Part shown: in pieces, positions 11,489-23,765 of the stretch | How positions within the stretch are numbered: position 1 is the stretch's first letter | Layout: every line of letters starts with the position of its first letter | Source: Nectonema munidae | Taxonomy: Eukaryota; Nematomorpha; Nectonematoida; Nectonematidae | DNA: 64,000 nucleotides | Reading direction: 5' to 3' | NCBI GenBank assembly: GCA_030549495.1 | Contig: JAUIRK010000060.1 | Coordinates: 1-64,000, forward strand | The notes under the pieces: model-generated | What the model saw: the letters and a program-made list of their open reading frames with translations, nothing else | The model's database searches: none | Told to the model about the DNA's origin: nothing | Program-made: the position numbers and the translations under genes

Positions 11489-11887
11489 TCATATGTAATT
11501 GACTTTTTTAAAGGCCACGTCCATTACATGATTGAATTTTAAAACTTTTGAGCATAAAATTTGATTGTGAATTATACAGTGATAATCAGTAAATTTTGGA
11601 AAGCGTTCATCATTTTTACAATGGGCGATAAAACCACTTTTATTAGCAACCATCGCTGGAGCTCCATCTGTAGTCAATGAAACTAACTTATGGAGTGGAA
11701 GGTTAGTCGATGAAACAAAAAACTTGAATGAATCATAAATATCCTGTCTTCTTGTTCTCTCTTTCATTGGAATGATAGTCAACCGTTCTTCTTTTGTTGA
11801 CATATCTTCGAAAACCATCTTGATGAATATGCATAACTGTGCAGTACCAACGAAATCAGTTGACTCATTCAATTGAAGAGAGAACAC
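11489..11887 (-). pseudogene. hAT transposase catalytic core block
   Basis: These 132 codons carry LNESTDFVGTAQL at the place of the first catalytic Asp (family DESTD, here Asn), then LTTDGAPAMVANKSGF with the second Asp, and CHD-type YHCIIHNQIL. This order is specific to hAT transposases of the GTF2IRD2/SCAND3 type. The Asp-to-Asn change at the first motif would by itself be expected to kill catalysis. The block continues in a shifted frame near 11444. Confidence 0.8.
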
Positions 11888-12141
11888 TATTCACTTTTCA
11901 ATATTTTTTTTAAAATTCGGTCGATATTATCACCAATGTCTTTGGTCCTTCTCATGATTGTGTTTCTTGACAGTGACATATTTTTAATATTTGCCATAAT
12001 CTCGGACTTATTTTTCATATTTTGGGAAAGAACTTCACCAGCTTCGATAAAAGCTTCTTTAACTATTTCTCCATCATTGTATGATTTATTATTCTTAATC
12101 AGAACTTGAGCTACTTTTAAAGAAGCAAGTAGGGAAGATTT

Positions 12142-12498
12142 TTAACTATTTTTGTGCCTAGCAAAAATATTTTGTTGTTCATTGAAATCTGCTTCGAGAG
12201 ACTCTATTTTTGTTTTTCTCAAAAGCGAGTTAATTGGAAAATCCTCTTGATATTTTTTATGAACTTTTGAAAAATGTCTTTCCAAATTACCTCTTTTAGG
12301 AAAAGCAACTAATGTTTTACAAATCAAACACAAACACTTTTCTTTGAACATAATGAAAAAAAATTCATCTTCCCATTCCTTGTGAAAATGATATATTTTC
12401 TGTTTTTTGGATTGATTCATTAAAACTTTGTCTACACCAAAACCTTTAAATCTTAAAACAATTTCGTTTAGAACTTTTAGAAATAATAAATTTGTCAA
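12142..12498 (-). pseudogene. hAT transposase N-terminal block with BED zinc finger
   Basis: This 118-codon block of the 10420-13209 element contains CLCLICKTLVAFPKRGNLERHF followed by SKVH (split here for length). This is the C-x2-C ... H-x4-H pattern of a BED finger, which binds DNA. DFPINSLLRKTKIESL follows, a segment usual in GTF2IRD2-like hAT proteins. The block ends in a stop, and the next conserved block is in another frame. Confidence 0.75.
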
Positions 12499-13247
12499 AC
12501 AATCTAAAAAATAAAAACGATAATTTTTTTTTTGGAAATGAAAAGGTCATCAAAAATAAAGTTAAAAAGAGCGATTTTTTCACTATTTTTTTAAGAATTT
12601 TTTTAAAGTAAATAAATAATTAAAACTTTTTTAAACGTCTTTTTAAAAGAGTTCGTTCATTAAAATTAAAATAAGAAAATTTATTTGATTATTCTTAAAA
12701 AATTATTTTTTTAATTATTTAATTATTAATACCTGATAAATGTTCAAATATCATTGAAATTGTTTACAATATTTCATAGATATTAATTTTCTTTCATCTA
12801 CTTTTTGCTAAATTTCGTTCAGTTTGAACAGTTTGAGAAGTAATTAGGTTTAAAGGTTATCATTTTAATCAAGTTTGAAATTTTTCCATAATAGATCATA
12901 CTTTTAAACATAAAATATTTAAAATTTTGCTCATTTAATTGATAAATATTTGTGTAAAAAATAAAAAATGAAATGAGTATATTCGTTCATCTTGTGCTAC
13001 ATGTCTATCTATATGACGAAAACGGATCAGTACTTAGAAAGTTGAATATGTCCTTCAATTAAATAATTATTAAATTTTTTGAAAAAAATTAAAAAAAAAT
13101 TTTTAAATAAAATTTTCGCTATAAAAATTTTCATAAAACATCTCGCGATCTACCTGAAGTCCTTTCACGATCGACTGGTAGATCGCGGTCGACGTCTTGG
13201 ACATCTCTGATATATTCGATTGTGTGTGCTTTAAACAAAGAACTATA

Positions 13248-13461
13248 CCCCAAAACATCCCAAAACACTTCAAAATACGCCAAAACATCCCAAAACACCT
13301 TAAAACTTCGCAAATCACGCCAAATAGTTCTAAAGCACTACAAAAAAGATCCTTAAAACTTTCGAATTTTTTTTGGGGGTTTTAGTCTAAACATCTTTTT
13401 TTATAATGCTTTAAAATTATTTGCCGTGTTTTGAGATGTTTTGGGGTGTTTTGTGGGGTTT
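13248..13461. repeat. Degenerate CCAAAACA repeat with inverted partner
   Basis: At 13248-13310 the words CCAAAACATC, CCAAAACACTT and CCAAAACAC recur every 10-12 bp. At 13424-13460 the inverse pattern TGTTTTGAGATGTTTTGGGG appears. The arms are separated by about 110 bp that include TTTAGTCTAAAC; a similar TTTAGTCTGACC follows the second arm. This may be a small foldback element or a decayed minisatellite. It starts about 30 bp past the duplicated target site of the hAT element. Confidence 0.5.
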
Positions 13462-14247
13462 AGTCTGACCGCTCTTACTACATGCAGAGTTGCTTCCTCG
13501 CTTTCTTGAGATCCGTGATAGTCATCTCTTCAATAAATTAATGATCTTTGTTTTACATTTTGTTACAACGGTGACTCTGCCAAAATTATTAGATACGCCT
13601 ACTAACTATCCCATTTTCACAGATATAAGTAAATAAAGCGCTAGAAGGAGTATTCTTTATTTTCTTCAATGCTAGAGGATGTGAATCAATAAATAGACGA
13701 CACGTTATACAATCATGAAGATACAGATGAAGGCCTCAATTTAAAGTACGCAAATATAAATATAAGATGGCGCTAAAAGCAAAGAAAAGTTAGAAGTACT
13801 TTTGTTAGTGACGTAGATGTTCAATAAATCTCGTAATAGAGTTTCAAATTTTTGAAGTATTCTCACTGGCAATTTTCCGAAAGGGGGTAAAAAGAACATA
13901 AATGAAAAATAACTAAAATTAATTTCATCACTGCAAAAATATTAGTACAATGGAAAATCAACTTAATAAAAAAGCGATTACCAGACAATTTTCATCAACA
14001 AAATTTGGCTCTGCAGAAGAACCGTTCCTTGGATCACGTACTCAATAATTGGGTCTTATACAAATTCTTCATATTGATTGTGTTTGGCTAATTTCTATCT
14101 TGTTAATAAGTACTACATATTGATGTATTTTACAGGTATTATGTACATATAGTTAAACAATTTACATATGAACTTTAATGTTGATTACGATTCATAAACT
14201 TTTAGATTCACGAAAATATTTAGGGACAAATCAAGTTCGAAAACTTA

Positions 14248-14583
14248 GATCTGACCAGGCCCGTTGATATCTGGGGGGCAAGAGGGGTGAGCTTATTTTA
14301 CTTTCTTTCATGAGAGACTACACCTCTGCAATAACAAAAGAAGAGTATTTGAAAGAGCTTAATTAACTCAAAAAAAGTCTAATCTTTTTTAATAAGTGTT
14401 TTTTGTTTTATAATAACAATTATTGTACAAGTTAATGAGGCTTGATGATTTTAAATATAAATAAATACTTGAATGTTCTCTTTGTTCAATTTCTTTGTTA
14501 AAAAAATGAAAATTTTAGATATGTAATTTTGCCCCCCCCCATTTCACTGTAATGAAACTTCATCGACTGCACTGGATCTGTCT
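14248..14583. mobile_element. Probable hAT-type MITE with 8-bp TSD
   Basis: The segment 14256-14575 (320 bp) is bounded by gatctgac (14248-14255) and gatctgtc (14576-14583). Its ends are CAGGCCCGTTGAT and, reversed, CAGTGCAGTCGAT, matching at 9 of 13 positions. A G run near the left end and a C run near the right end form further pairing (GGGGGGCAA and its complement). Non-coding. hAT assignment rests on CAG ends and TSD length. Confidence 0.5.
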
Positions 14584-17500
14584 ATACTTCATTTATTATT
14601 ATCCGAGTTTAAGTTTTGGGAAAAAATTGATTTCCGTTTTATACTGCAATAAATGTGAAGATAAAATTAAATGTCTTTTGAAATTCCGATGATTTTGAGA
14701 GAGCTTAATAATCATATAGACATTATAGACGACAGTTAATTTTGTTTTGTACCTCCTAAAAAAGGTTTATCAAAGAAAAAACAATTTTCTGAAGGAATTA
14801 ATACAACAAAACTGAATTCAAGTTTTTTATTAATTCCTTTATAAATTATTAATAAACAAGTCTTAAAAAGTTTTTTGCTGAATAATGAAAACAAAATCTG
14901 TCAATTCATGTTTCTTTCTCACCACAAATACGAGAAACATGTGATAAAGTGAAATTGAGGTTAATGGCTGTAAATTATGAAAGGCTTACATGAAAAATTT
15001 GTGAAGATTTGAAAATTTTTATCCTTACGATCGGATTGCACATTTGATATCCAAATGTGTTATTCTGTTAGTAGGAGAGTCGGCCAAATGTTCAACATGG
15101 AAACTGATAACTTAGACGAAATTGGAGGAGAAAGTTTAAAATTGATAAATTAGTTGAAATTCTTTTACCCCTTTTACACATAGAACTTGGAATGAGGAAT
15201 AATTATATTAATAAGTGAAAAAAGATGATGATACGTTTAAATATCTGGAAGTTTCTTGTAGAAAATTTTATTTCCGTAAAGAAAAACATGATGTGTAATA
15301 TGTCTTTCAAAAAGGATGAAAACATTTGATGAAAAAGGATTTAACTATATAGGTAAATGGAACTCAAAAATGCAAATAGCATTAGTAACAAGAGATACTT
15401 TGTCAATAAACTGCAACCACCAATTGGAAACATCTATAAGTTAAGTTCAAATACTTAATTCTTTTAGATGTTTTATTTTGTTTTTTACTTATTTTATATG
15501 AAATAAACATTTTTATTTTGATGAATTGAATTATTTGACTTGTTTTTGGAAGAATATATAGGGCTTTTATCGAATATCTTCGAAAATATAGTTTATCAAA
15601 GATGTTGTATTTGAGTTCATCTCTAAATTTTACATGAGAAACCAACTATTAATTTAGAAAAGCTCCAATTTTTAAAACATTTGTTGAAAAGTTATTGGAA
15701 GGACTAGTTTTTAGGAAATTTATTCCGATTTAAAAATGCATTTTCTTCCGATAATTTTTAAGAGCTTATTTTGGGAAAACTCTGGGACCAAAAATTGGCA
15801 AATTATATTTTACTGAACATATAGTTCACGCTAGTATATAAAACTTGACCTAAAGGTTATGAATTTTTACAAAAATCTTCTCAAATTAAGATTAAATCTT
15901 AATCTTTAACACAAAACTAAAATAATGCAAGATTAAAATTAAAAATAAAAATTGTTTATAAAAAGTAAAATGGAAAAAGTATTTTTCATTCTAAATAGTT
16001 TGAAATATTAAATGCGTAGCATTCTTTTTAATTTTTTTGAACGTTTTGAGAAGACTTCTGTGAATTTGGTTTTTGAACTTTCAATAAAAGCATAAAAATG
16101 ACATTTTTCTTTATTTTCAATTCTAAATAGTTCATAACATTGAAATACATTTTTTTATTCTAACTAAGAGATTTTTTTATTCTAAAAAGAAAAGAAGTTT
16201 TAGACGATTTGTCTTTATCATTTATTTTTTTAAAAGACAACCCTGTTGAAACAGTGTTAAATAGAGAAACTAAGGTGTATTATTTAGGTGCAGTGGATTT
16301 GTTAAAAACTGGTGGGATTGACAGCATGGATCTATTTTATAAATTATAAGAGCTACCTACGCATTAAAAAAGTTCCAAAAGAATTATAATTGTCCCAACT
16401 TAATTCTTCTAAATTTTGTTGCTTAAAAAGGCCGAAGTAAGAAAAAAATTTAATAGTAAAAATTTTGAAAATAATATATACACTAGCTAATCCTTATTTT
16501 AAATCGATACTTTTGCTTGAAACTAAAAATTAAAAACTTTCCTTATCTAACTCTTCCTTTCATTTATCTTTTTAAAAATTTTACTAATTAATAAGACATT
16601 AAGAAAAGCGTAAGCTGATTTGAGAGCATTCTGAACACAAAATCTGCATATTTATATTAAAAATGTTGGATAGCTTTAAGCGGTGTGTCTTCCCATACCT
16701 TGTATAAATTAAACACCTTAAACACGTATTACTAAAAAAAAGTTCAACTTTAATAATACATGTAAAGTGAGATTGGGATTATATTTTAATAACCAAGCAT
16801 ATCGTTATTGTGAAAAATATATGTCTGAATATGCATTCACGTTATTGGATAAAAAGTAAGATGACTGAAGTTTTGATAAGGCGAAATAATAGAACTCACG
16901 CAAAGTAATCTATTTCTTCATTTAGGTGGGATACCCACTTCAACCGAGAAAGGCTTTTAAAGAGCCTGTGTTTGAAACTTCAAAGTCACAATTTCATTAA
17001 ATTGTGGAAATTCTTAATCAGCCTATTTGACCTATCCAAATGTCACTCTTACGCCCTGACTTTTCGGTTACAATGTGTAAAATTGAGGAACGAATGAAAT
17101 ACATGAAAAATTTGATCAGAAAAATCTTACGCTGTCTGATGGTTGAGTTGTGGTGTTTGACCAAACTAGAACATTCTCGCAGAGAGAAGATTTAATTGAA
17201 ACCAGGAAAAAACGATTAAGGCTTTCTTAGTGAAGGCTGCGTATGTTCACTCGCAATCTCTGCTTCTATTTTTGCATCTGCACAATGAATTCCACATTGA
17301 AAGAAAATTTATCATAAACGCGTAAGATTTTATCCCTCATATTTAGAACTCTTTTTTCAAAAATGAAAATAATCTAAAAAGTAATATTCAATAGAGAAAT
17401 AATGAAGGAAAGGATTTTCAAAATTTGACTCATTTGATCACATGAATTACAGAAAACGTAAATTACAGAAAACTAACCTAAAATCAATAAACCTTCAATG

Positions 17501-18000
17501 TCATTTGGGTTGGATCAAATAGATTGAATAGATAATGGGAAAAATTTGAGATGATGAATTAAATCTACACTGATGGAATATTTGGATATTTAAGATTTTG
17601 TTATTTTTTATTAAAACCTGCAACATTTACAAGAGAAAATTAGCAGTTATCCAAATGATTTGTATAGGTACTCTATAAACCATAGGAATGCCAAACTGAA
17701 GATGCACATTTTTTTCTTTGCAATCAAGATCGATAGTTTTCAAGCAAGTTTTGCGAATTTTGTGAGGCGCCCAAATTTCGTCTTGATTTCAAAGTGATAT
17801 TTTAAAGTAAGGAAGTTACACACACTTTTTACAAAACCAGTAATATTACGCCTTCGACATTTTAAAGTAAAGTTACCCAAAAGGTAACAAAGAATATCTG
17901 GATAGTTGAGGCATTTCTGTTTTTTAGAGGATAATTTCAATAAAAGTTTATTAGTTAAATGCTAAAATAATTTTATAACAGTAAAAAACGACTTTAATCC
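14584..18000. other. Gene-free stretch
   Basis: About 3.4 kb of AT-rich DNA with only random short reading frames. A patch at 17040-17290 is somewhat richer in G+C. Nothing recognisable was found; paired TGTACA-containing words at 18017-18031 and 18187-18201 may belong to the piggyBac relic to the right. Confidence 0.35.
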
Positions 18001-18384
18001 TTAAATATTTTTTCGTGTACAATTTGTACACATAAGGGTTTTACAGCGATAAAAAATTATTTAGAAAAATAATAAATGCGCTAAGCGACGCTAATATATC
18101 ATTAGTTTATTTAATTTTAACTGAAATATAATAAAAGTAGTGAGTTTTATTTCACTTATGACGAAAATAACTTCATTGATAAAATAGTGTACAAAATGTA
18201 CAGATATGGTATTTAGCATATGATTGCAATGCATTTCACTTGAAATCAAAGGTATGATGAATTTCGCTATATTGATCGATTATTATGTTTGTATGAAGTA
18301 CATTATAAGTGTAAGAAACTTCTTCTTATTTTACTATCATATCTTCTAGTCATTTGTTCGTTTTCTTTCTTTTTTTTCCTACAA

Positions 18385-19376
18385 ATGGAGAAAAAAAGAA
18401 CTTCTTTCAAAAACGCTTGTGCTTTTCTTTCTTTGTGTAAAGAAGATGATGCTAGTTTTGATGAAATAAAAAATCAAAAAATTACACAAGAAAAAATGAT
18501 ATAAATCTCATTGAAAGTAAATATGTTTACGATACCGAAGAATATTTTGAAGACGATGAAAGAAACATGGCCGTATATTTTAAAAGTTCAGACGATTCGA
18601 AGTTCGAACAGCGAAGATTCTGATGACTCTGAGAACTGTTCTTTCAATCACGAATTAGAACCAATAGGCACGAATTTAAATGAAATTATAAGGTGGGGTT
18701 TCCCCTTCAAAAGCTTTGTGTTCCACAACTACTGAGAAAGATACTTTTAAGTTATTTTACACCAATGAAATGTTTCTCCATATTTTGCGTTACACAAATC
18801 GTAAAGTAAATGAATAATATTGGATATCAGTTCATGAGAGAAAGAATCGAATAGTAAAAAGTTTCCTTTGTACATGTCGAATTTTAATCAAGAAGAAATA
18901 GAAGCGTGCTTTGCCATTATAATAATAAAATCAGAGCTCGTGTCGGTATAGAGAGAATATGAGTAATTTACAAAACCTTTGGGCTGTTAAAAGATAGCCG
19001 TCCTTTTTACCGTCTGACTATGAGCTTAATGGTTTTTTCTTTGTTGTTTGAGATTCGACAATTTTAGGTTTAGAAATGAAAGAATAGGGTTAGACAAATT
19101 AGCAGAAATAAGACAATTATGGACAATTTTTCAAATTAATTTTGTCGTTTCTATCTTTCAGAAAGCTCTATAACAGTGGATGAACAATTTTCAGGTTATA
19201 GAGGTAAAATTCCAGGCAAAACTTATATGCCCTGTGAATATAGAAAATATGGAATCAAAATTTTTTGGGCTTTAAAATTTTGTGAGTCTTCAAGTGGCTC
19301 TGCTTTGAAAGGACATATTTATTGTGGAAAGAATCCTTTTGATGCAATGGATAAAAAAAGATTTTTCTTCGAATAG
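18385..19376 (+). pseudogene. piggyBac transposase relic A (5' half)
   Basis: Plus-strand pieces match a piggyBac (DDE_Tnp_1_7) transposase in order. First comes an acidic N-terminal region after MEKKRTSF. Next is a segment near 18740-18800 resembling FTNEMLxxIxxxTN. Near 19045-19130 is LRFDNFRFRNERIGLDKLAE. At 19176-19376 is TVDEQFSGYRGKIPGKTYMP with KYGIKIFWALKF, containing the first catalytic Asp, which is retained. Several stops and frame changes interrupt it. The 3' half is missing and no TTAA boundary could be fixed. Confidence 0.8.
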
Positions 19377-19379
19377 CGT

Positions 19380-21600
19380 TTTAAAATTAGTTAAATTTTT
19401 CTTCAAAAATTGGGTGCGAAAATGGGTTTTATACTTCATAGTTTAAAATTAAAATGCTATTAAAACTTCAAAAAGCGACCAATTCGCCATCAGTTCGGCA
19501 GTACTTGTGGTAGGTAGGGTAGCGATTGAAACGAAAGAAACTAAAATTTAATTTATGAAAACTTTGAAAAGTCACAGTCACAAACAATCATTAAAAACCT
19601 TTATACATTGTGTGAGGAGAATAACTAAAATAGAGGAACAAAAGTTTCCAGTCTGATTAGGAAAACTTTGCTTCAAATTCAATTTTTTCTCATTATGTGA
19701 AAAATTAAAATTTTGGAAGAATTTTGAGTTTATATTTTCAATATTTTTTAGCGATTAATTATTTTAATATGCTATAAAATTATGAATATTTGAAGTATTT
19801 TATTGATTGGTTATATCACCTAGCGATCTCAAAAGGCTTTGATATTTACTTTCAAACATCACCCTATTCTTTTTAAGAATTTTTATTTAAAACATGACAT
19901 GTTATTTCTAAATGCAATTTACACTTCTTCTCTCTATCCTTTTCTATTACATTTTTTCATTGTTTATTTGAAAATAAAATTTTTTTCTTTCTTTATAAAA
20001 ATTTGGGTGTTCCATGGAAAATATGCCCCCATTTTTAGACACATAACTAAAAAAATGCAGGCCAACTCTCGTATTATCCATGCAAATAGGGAGGCAAATT
20101 TGGTTTAACTTTCAAATTATCAGCTCAATTTTTTTGAAAAAGAAAATTTTTAAATTAAATTGATAGAAATCTTTTTTTTCAATAATTTTTATAACGCTTT
20201 CGTCTTATATCGATAAAGTATAGGGTTTTCATCCTCTATTTCAATCTACCCTAAAATAAATGTAAGAACGAATATTTATGGAGACAACTTCAAGATATGA
20301 TTAATCAAAGTCTGTTTTTTGAAAAATAAAAATAAACTAAAAAAGTAATATGCAATAGTGTAAATAATGAAGGAAAAATTTTTAACAAAAATAAACACAT
20401 TTTAAAAATTTTGACACTCATATCTCTGTCTCAAGCTGCTTATATTCAAGTGTTTCCTTCTATTTACAAATACTTATTATATGTGAATTTGATTCATCAT
20501 CAAACTGATAAATGAACTCACTTGTCACCAATTTGATTCCATTTACTTCTTAGACATCAATTTTACAAATTTTATGTATACATGAAAATATCGTTTACTT
20601 TCAGCAATCACAATGTGAGTTTCATTAGTTTGAATAAACAATCAATAATTTTGTGAATTTGAAGTATTTCTAAGCCAGCTATTGATTTAAGCTAACTTGT
20701 CTTAGGTTGGCTTTCCGTCTAGATACTCTAGAGTCTAGATCTAAAGGAGTCTGTGATCAGTCGAAATCATTTTAGTCATTTTATTTTAGCATCCAATCAT
20801 TTCATCCCTTCTCATGAATTTGTATCCAAAGATGGTGAACTGGCATTCTTTGTGCACGAACCAATTTCCTTTCAAGTTTCGCCCGCTTCTCTTTGTGATT
20901 ATTGTGCAAAATTTTGTCGTCTACTTTCTAAAACTTTTTCTGAAATGTTATATCCTTTAATATTCTGTTTGAGGCATACTTAACCTTAGCTTACCAAAGT
21001 ATATTAATTATTTATGCTTTAAATTTTGGATTACTATATGTATAAAATTAAGAAAAAAATTCATTTATAATTCAAAGGTTTGATTATTTTCCTTTATTTT
21101 ATAGAAAAAAAATTAACGCCATCTAGATGAACTTTTTTTCTAGTTAAAAATTATTATTTCAAAATTGAAAAGGAAAAAACAAATTGTACACTGTTTTCAA
21201 ATTAATTGAAGTTAAATCACGGAAACCGATGAAAATAATATTTTATTTGTGAAAAACGAACACAAAAAGAAACAGGCTTAGACAAATATTACACATGAAA
21301 ATATGTGAAACGATATAATACTTTCAGATCATCTTCCAATTTAAACTGAGCAATAAGTTTTCCACCATTTTTTCAGTACCAAGTCTTTTCAACAACAACG
21401 ATGAAATTTATTGATCCTCTTATCGTGACGCAGATCTTCAAGCAACGCAATAAAGTACTATATAAAAAGTGTCAAACGCATGAATAATGTATACAGTCGT
21501 TTGTGATACGTTTTGTGTAACTATTGATTTTCTTACATGTGTAGTTTTGTGGTCTGAAGTGTTCATCAATTACAATCTTTAGCCAACATCAATTTAAACC
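19380..21600. other. Stretch between the two piggyBac relics
   Basis: AT-rich DNA with no firm feature. A 76-codon plus-strand frame at 20753-20983 (HEFVSKDGELAFFVHEPISF, then Cys-rich LCDYCAKFC) looks slightly more protein-like than its surroundings, but I recognise no family and no splice context. A TCTAGA-rich patch lies at about 20720-20745. Confidence 0.3.
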
Positions 21601-23356
21601 ATGAGTTTTTCATCCTCATATACTTCTAAATCCAGTGAATAAGAGTTTTCTGAATGTTTAGAAGATATGGCTTCTGATGTTTTCGAGAATTTTAGTTCTA
21701 AAGAATCTGTTATTGAATCCGAAGAGGATAATGACGACAGTCATGATAATGATCAAAAACAAACACGGAAAATATAGATGATATCCTCTTGGCTCCAGAT
21801 AGAATCAAATATACTTGGGATTCTCAAAACTCTGTTTGTGGTCCCAGTTTGATTCGGAATAGACGCAATCTTCATCTAGGGCCTAGGCCTTTTGAATCTT
21901 CAAATGAAGCACACGGTTTGAAGAACCATTATCAAATTTTCAAATTCTTTTTGACATAACTTTGCTGAATCATATAGTGGAGATGGCGAAAAAAAGCTGC
22001 AAAGAACTACAAGTAAATTTTTGCCTTACACATTTCATTTTATTTTTAATACTTTTTAAAGTAATGTCAATTGCAAATGAGAAGAACTTAGAACCTGCAA
22101 CCAAAGATTTGAAATTTCTGACATAATGGCATACTTTGGTTGTGTTCTTCACATCGATCAAGCCAAAGACCAAAAAATTATCACACGACTTTTTTCAAAA
22201 AATGGAGATCCATTCCTTAGAGCATTTATTGGTAGACGTATGTTCATGTTTATATAGGTTTGATGATCTTACTGTTAGAGACAAAAATGACAAAATCTCT
22301 CCCATAAGATTTATTCATGATATTTTTTTTTAAAAGTGTCATAAATTCTGGACTTCTCTTGAAACAGTTACGATTGTTGAACAACTAATTAAATTTAGAG
22401 GCGGTTGTCCTGTGAAGGTCTACGACCAAAAAAACCAGGTCATTATGGAATGAAAATGTTTCATTTGAATGACTCCAAAACTTTTTAGGTAATGAGACCT
22501 GAACTGTACCTTACTGGGCTTTTAGATAAAAGCTATTTTTCAAGCTTTCAAATTTGTAAGCGTTTGATTTCACAATGTGACTTACCTCATGGTTGTGGAA
22601 TATATTTGGACCGCTTTTTCACTTCACATGGATTAGCAAAGTGGGCTCTTGTGTTTAATTTGACTATTTGTAGCACAGTAAATCCAAACCGTAGATGTGT
22701 GCCTACTTTACTCAAACCAAAATATTATAAAAATTTAAACCTACAAGAAACTGAGAGCAAGATTGTTTATACTGAGTTTGCATCTCTTTCAATATACATA
22801 CTTCAAGCCAGTATACGTGCTATCTTCGCAACACACAAGAAATGTTGTTATATCAAATATTAAAAATAAACCAGAATCTTTTTTGTGTTACAATGAAAAT
22901 AAATGTGGTGTGGACTGCTTCAAAAGGATGGCGAAGGAGTATACGTGTTACAAACCAAGTAGACGCTGGACTATCGCCGTGTTTACTAATTATTTGGACA
23001 TTGCTGCTTACAGCTCTTGAATTATTTTTCAACATAATTGTTCAGAAAAGATTTTTTCTTCAAAAAGAGGGGGAAGAAAAGTTTTTTTGAAAAGCTTATC
23101 TCGAAGTCTTTGTGAAGAGTCAATGCTACTCCGCTCGAATATTTCGCAAATTTCAATGCCAGTTAGAAGCATTCTATCCTACTTTGGACTTCATACACTT
23201 CAGGAAGCATCAGAAACTCCTATTTCGAACAGAGGTTACTGTTCTATAGCCAATTGTACACCAAGAACAAGAGGTAAACGTAAATGTTCTCTTTGCAAAA
23301 AATTCATTTGCAAAAAGCATTCGTTTTCAATGTGCCCTAAATGTAACTCTATTTGA
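21601..23356 (+). pseudogene. piggyBac transposase relic B (near full length)
   Basis: It begins ATG-SFSSSYTSKSSE, then an acidic stretch (VIESEEDNDDSHDNDQ), WDSQNSVCGPSLIRNRRNL, and a core with DKNDKISPIRFIHDIF and TIVEQLIKFRGGCPVKVY. YLTGLLDKSYFSS and CGIYLDRFFTS follow, then NKPESFLCYNENKCGVDCF with PSRRWTIAVFTNYLDIAAYS. The C-terminal cysteine-rich finger is CSLCKKFICKKHSFSMCPKC. All are piggyBac landmarks in the right order. The first catalytic Asp of the VDEQ motif reads Val here. Multiple frame changes and stops make it inactive. An AATAAA lies at about 23415. TTAA ends were not located. Confidence 0.85.
23087..23356 (+). pseudogene. piggyBac C-terminal Cys-rich finger of relic B
   Basis: These 89 codons are still open and form the best-preserved part of relic B. 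ISMPVRSILSYFGLHTLQEA is followed by a C-x2-C-x4-C-x3-H...C-x2-C array, the RING-like domain used by piggyBac for end recognition. Its frame differs from the preceding block. Confidence 0.75.
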
Positions 23357-23765
23357 ATATAATATGTTGAAATTAAACTTTGTAATTTTTATTTTTATAT
23401 TTTATGCTTTATTCAATAAAGTTTTGTTTGTTCTTTACAGGTATTTTTTCTCGAAATAGATGTGCACAGGCAGTAATAGTATGAACTTTAGTTGTTTCCT
23501 TTTTGTTGCGGTAGAGTGAGAACAGTGATGGACTCTCCTGTCTTGTGCATTAGTTTCTAACCCCCTTCAAATGATCCCAATCATAATGTTATGCAAGAGG
23601 AGTATGATACTGTTTCATGCACTACGGACTTTTTTTGTTGTGCATTTTAAAAACAAGCTAATGTTGATTTTATTTGGAGTTTTTAACTTTGCTCACTACT
23701 TTAGTATTTTTATCTTATTTTTTCACACCAATTGATAATAATCCTCTCTAACTTATTTTCAAATT

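Larger units (their letters stand above)
10412..13217 (-). mobile_element. hAT transposon (GTF2IRD2/ZBED-like), complete ends with perfect TSD
   Basis: The element 10420-13209 (2790 bp) is flanked by identical 8-bp copies of ATATATTC (10412-10419 and 13210-13217). Its ends are CAAGCATGCGCAACC on the left and, reversed, CAGAGATGTCCAAGACG on the right, imperfect inverted repeats of hAT type. Both subterminal regions carry GCGATCTAC/TAGATCGCG words (about 10476 and 13143-13190), probably transposase binding sites. Minus-strand coding blocks in order are a BED zinc finger, the RNase-H-like core and the C-terminal dimerisation block. The coding region is broken by several frame shifts and stops, so the copy is dead even though its edges are intact. 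Confidence 0.85.

Noticed and set aside
13103-13385. Repetitive frames such as FWDVLAYFEVFWDVLG on the minus strand
   Set aside because: They translate the CCAAAACA-type repeat and the hAT terminal region, not a gene.
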